From positions 1 to 7,623 of the forward strand of contig CAZHUE010000133.1 of NCBI GenBank assembly GCA_964535875.1: a stretch of 7,623 nt of DNA, written 5' to 3'. A program made the translations under genes and the position numbers. Positions within the stretch are counted from its first letter, which is position 1, and the number at the start of each line of letters is the position of its first letter. Shown one piece after another: positions 6,248-7,623 of this stretch. Under the pieces are notes generated by a model. The model was not told the origin of the DNA. It saw nothing but the letters and a program-made list of their open reading frames with translations, and ran no database searches. The stretch is from QPIN01 sp964535875 (GTDB taxonomy: Bacteria > Pseudomonadota > Gammaproteobacteria > Methylococcales > Methylomonadaceae).

Positions 6248-7603
6248 ATGGCAAACAAAAAATCAATACATGGTGAATGGTCATCTCGATTTTCTTATAT
6301 TCTGGCGGCAACTGGATCAGCAGTCGGATTAGGTAATATCTGGAAGTTTCCTTATATTACAGGCGAAAATGGAGGAGGAGCCTTCGTTATCGTTTATTTG
6401 GCTTGTATTGTTGCTATAGGAATTCCCATTATGATTGCTGAAAGTATGATGGGAAGGAGAGGGCGACAAAGTCCTATTAATACCTTAGAAACATTATCAA
6501 CAGAAGCGAATGCCAACAAAAATTGGCATTATCTTGGTTGGATGGGCGTTATAGCGGGTATTTTGATTTTATCTTATTACAGCGTTATTGCTGGCTGGGC
6601 TAGTGCTTATGTCTTTAAAGCTTTTTTTGGCGGATTTTCATCAGATGCTACGGTAGTAAAAGCAACTTTTGATAATTTACTTGCCAGTCCAGTTCAGTTG
6701 GTTTTTTGGCATACATTATTTATGGTTGCCACTATGAGTGTTGTTTCGCGTGGTGTTAAAGGTGGATTAGAAAAAGCGGTGCAGTTTTTTATGCCAGTGT
6801 TATTTGCGTTGTTAATTCTATTAGTGGGCTATGCCATGACAACAGGAGAAGCATATTTTAAAGGTTTAAGGTTTCTGTTTAGTCCGAATTTTAGCGAAAT
6901 TGATAGTGATGCGGTTTTAACTGCCATGGGGCATGCCTTTTTTACCTTGGGATTAGGTATGGGAGCTATTATGGTTTATGGTTCATATTTACCCAAAGAT
7001 GTCTCTATTGGTAAAACCAGCTTATATATTGCAGGGGCAGATACTGTAGTGGCTATGTTAGCAGGCATTGCTATATTTCCTCTTGTCTTTGCTAATGGAT
7101 TAGAGCCAGGTGCAGGCCCAGGGCTTATTTTTCAATCATTGCCTATTGCATTTGGAAATATGACAGGAGGCTGGCTGTTTGGTATCTTGTTTTTTGTTTT
7201 ATTGGTTTTTGCTGCATTAACCTCTGCTATTTCATTGATTGAGCCCCTTGTTGCATGGCTAGTTGAAAATAAAGATTTCTCCCGTACTAAAGCCAGTATT
7301 ATTAGTGGAGGTGCCACATGGGCTTTAGGTGTGAGTGTTGCATTATCATTCAATATCTGGTCTGACTTTAAAATATTTGATAAAACTATTTTTGATTTAC
7401 TGGATTATTTAACAGCAAACTTAATGCTGCCTATTGGTGGTCTTTGTATCGCAATATTTTCTGGATGGATAATGCATAAGAAACATGTGAGTGCTGAATT
7501 AGAGCTTCCAGACCATCTGTTTAAATTGTGGGGTTTTCTTATTCGTTATATTGCACCGGGTGCTGTGTTTTTAGTGCTTTTAGATGTGATAGGGTTAATT
7601 TAA
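6248..7603 (+). CDS. Sodium-dependent transporter, NSS/SNF family (LeuT fold)
   Basis: This is a 451-residue inner-membrane sodium symporter of the neurotransmitter:sodium symporter family; bacterial members mostly take up amino acids. Helix 1 has ATGSAVGLGNIWKFPY (21-36), whose unwound GSAVGLGN segment forms sodium and substrate sites, and helix 2 begins ENGGGAFVIVY (40-50) and ends in MMGRRG (67-72). Helix 6 shows GHAFFTLGLGMGA (228-240), and T325-S326 in helix 8 (LTSAISLIEPL) match the second sodium site. The last hydrophobic segments end at residue 451. The length fits the bacterial 11-helix subgroup (MhsT- and Tyt1-like) rather than the longer 12-helix form, though the helix count is by eye. 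The substrate cannot be read from sequence. AGG lies seven bases before the ATG. Its stop overlaps the next start as TAATG, so the two genes are probably co-transcribed. Confidence 0.95.
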   Translation: MANKKSIHGEWSSRFSYILAATGSAVGLGNIWKFPYITGENGGGAFVIVYLACIVAIGIPIMIAESMMGRRGRQSPINTLETLSTEANANKNWHYLGWMGVIAGILILSYYSVIAGWASAYVFKAFFGGFSSDATVVKATFDNLLASPVQLVFWHTLFMVATMSVVSRGVKGGLEKAVQFFMPVLFALLILLVGYAMTTGEAYFKGLRFLFSPNFSEIDSDAVLTAMGHAFFTLGLGMGAIMVYGSYLPKDVSIGKTSLYIAGADTVVAMLAGIAIFPLVFANGLEPGAGPGLIFQSLPIAFGNMTGGWLFGILFFVLLVFAALTSAISLIEPLVAWLVENKDFSRTKASIISGGATWALGVSVALSFNIWSDFKIFDKTIFDLLDYLTANLMLPIGGLCIAIFSGWIMHKKHVSAELELPDHLFKLWGFLIRYIAPGAVFLVLLDVIGLI

Positions 7604-7623
7604 TGGCCCAAGTCAAAAAAAGT
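7603..7623 (+). CDS. Start of a probable RatA-family (COQ10/START domain) protein, cut by window edge
   Basis: An ATG overlaps the transporter stop by one base (TAATG) and opens MAQVKKS before the window ends. RatA/YfjG proteins typically begin in this way (E. coli has MPQISRTALV), and ratA lies near smpB in many gammaproteobacteria. Family members are described either as COQ10-like ubiquinone-binding START-domain proteins or, in E. coli, as a toxin blocking ribosome subunit joining. Only seven codons are visible, so the call leans mainly on context. The one-base overlap implies translational coupling to the transporter. Confidence 0.55.

Noticed and set aside
7132..7353. Minus-strand ORF of 73 codons inside the transporter
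   Set aside because: It is antisense to conserved helices 8-9 of the transporter and shows no recognisable domain.
1..7623. Search for mobile elements, CRISPR repeats, tRNA genes or a defence system
   Set aside because: No transposase, integrase, spaced repeats or cloverleaf-like segment was seen; the genes are mostly core functions in even, AT-rich sequence.

Overview
The window reads as an ordinary chromosomal housekeeping stretch of an AT-rich gammaproteobacterium (GC by eye is in the high thirties of percent). The multidomain CysG, the 161-residue SmpB with an N-terminus like that of enterobacteria, and a RatA-like start near smpB support this class. The type of organism (for example a methanotroph or sulfur oxidiser) cannot be fixed from these genes. 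I see no insertion sequence, CRISPR array, tRNA, rRNA or phage gene.

Layout, left to right. Positions 1-5 hold what looks like the start of a gene running leftward off the window, with a strong ribosome binding site. argG (137-1351, +) makes argininosuccinate synthase. After a 220-base gap with a nested inverted repeat comes an unrecognised two-helix membrane protein with a periplasmic coiled coil (1572-2213, +), closed by a strong terminator at 2234-2280. On the minus strand facing it is a small exported monohaem cytochrome c (2302-2637). Next, also on the minus strand, cysG (3800-5191) is followed 16 bases later by a lipoprotein with seven WD40-like repeats (2824-3783), probably one operon. 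A TusA-family sulfur carrier (5270-5503, +) is divergent from cysG. smpB (5522-6007, -) converges on it. A 240-base divergent promoter region separates smpB from a sodium-dependent NSS-family transporter (6248-7603, +), whose stop codon overlaps the start of a probable ratA gene cut by the window edge.

Functional links. cysG supplies sirohaem, the cofactor of sulfite and nitrite reductases, and its divergent neighbour belongs to a family that carries persulfide sulfur, so the middle of the window may be a small sulfur-metabolism locus. smpB and the ratA-like gene are neighbours in many gammaproteobacteria; here the transporter lies between them. The least understood genes are the WD40 lipoprotein behind cysG and the two-helix membrane protein. 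Neither amounts to a clear new system, but both deserve comparison across relatives.
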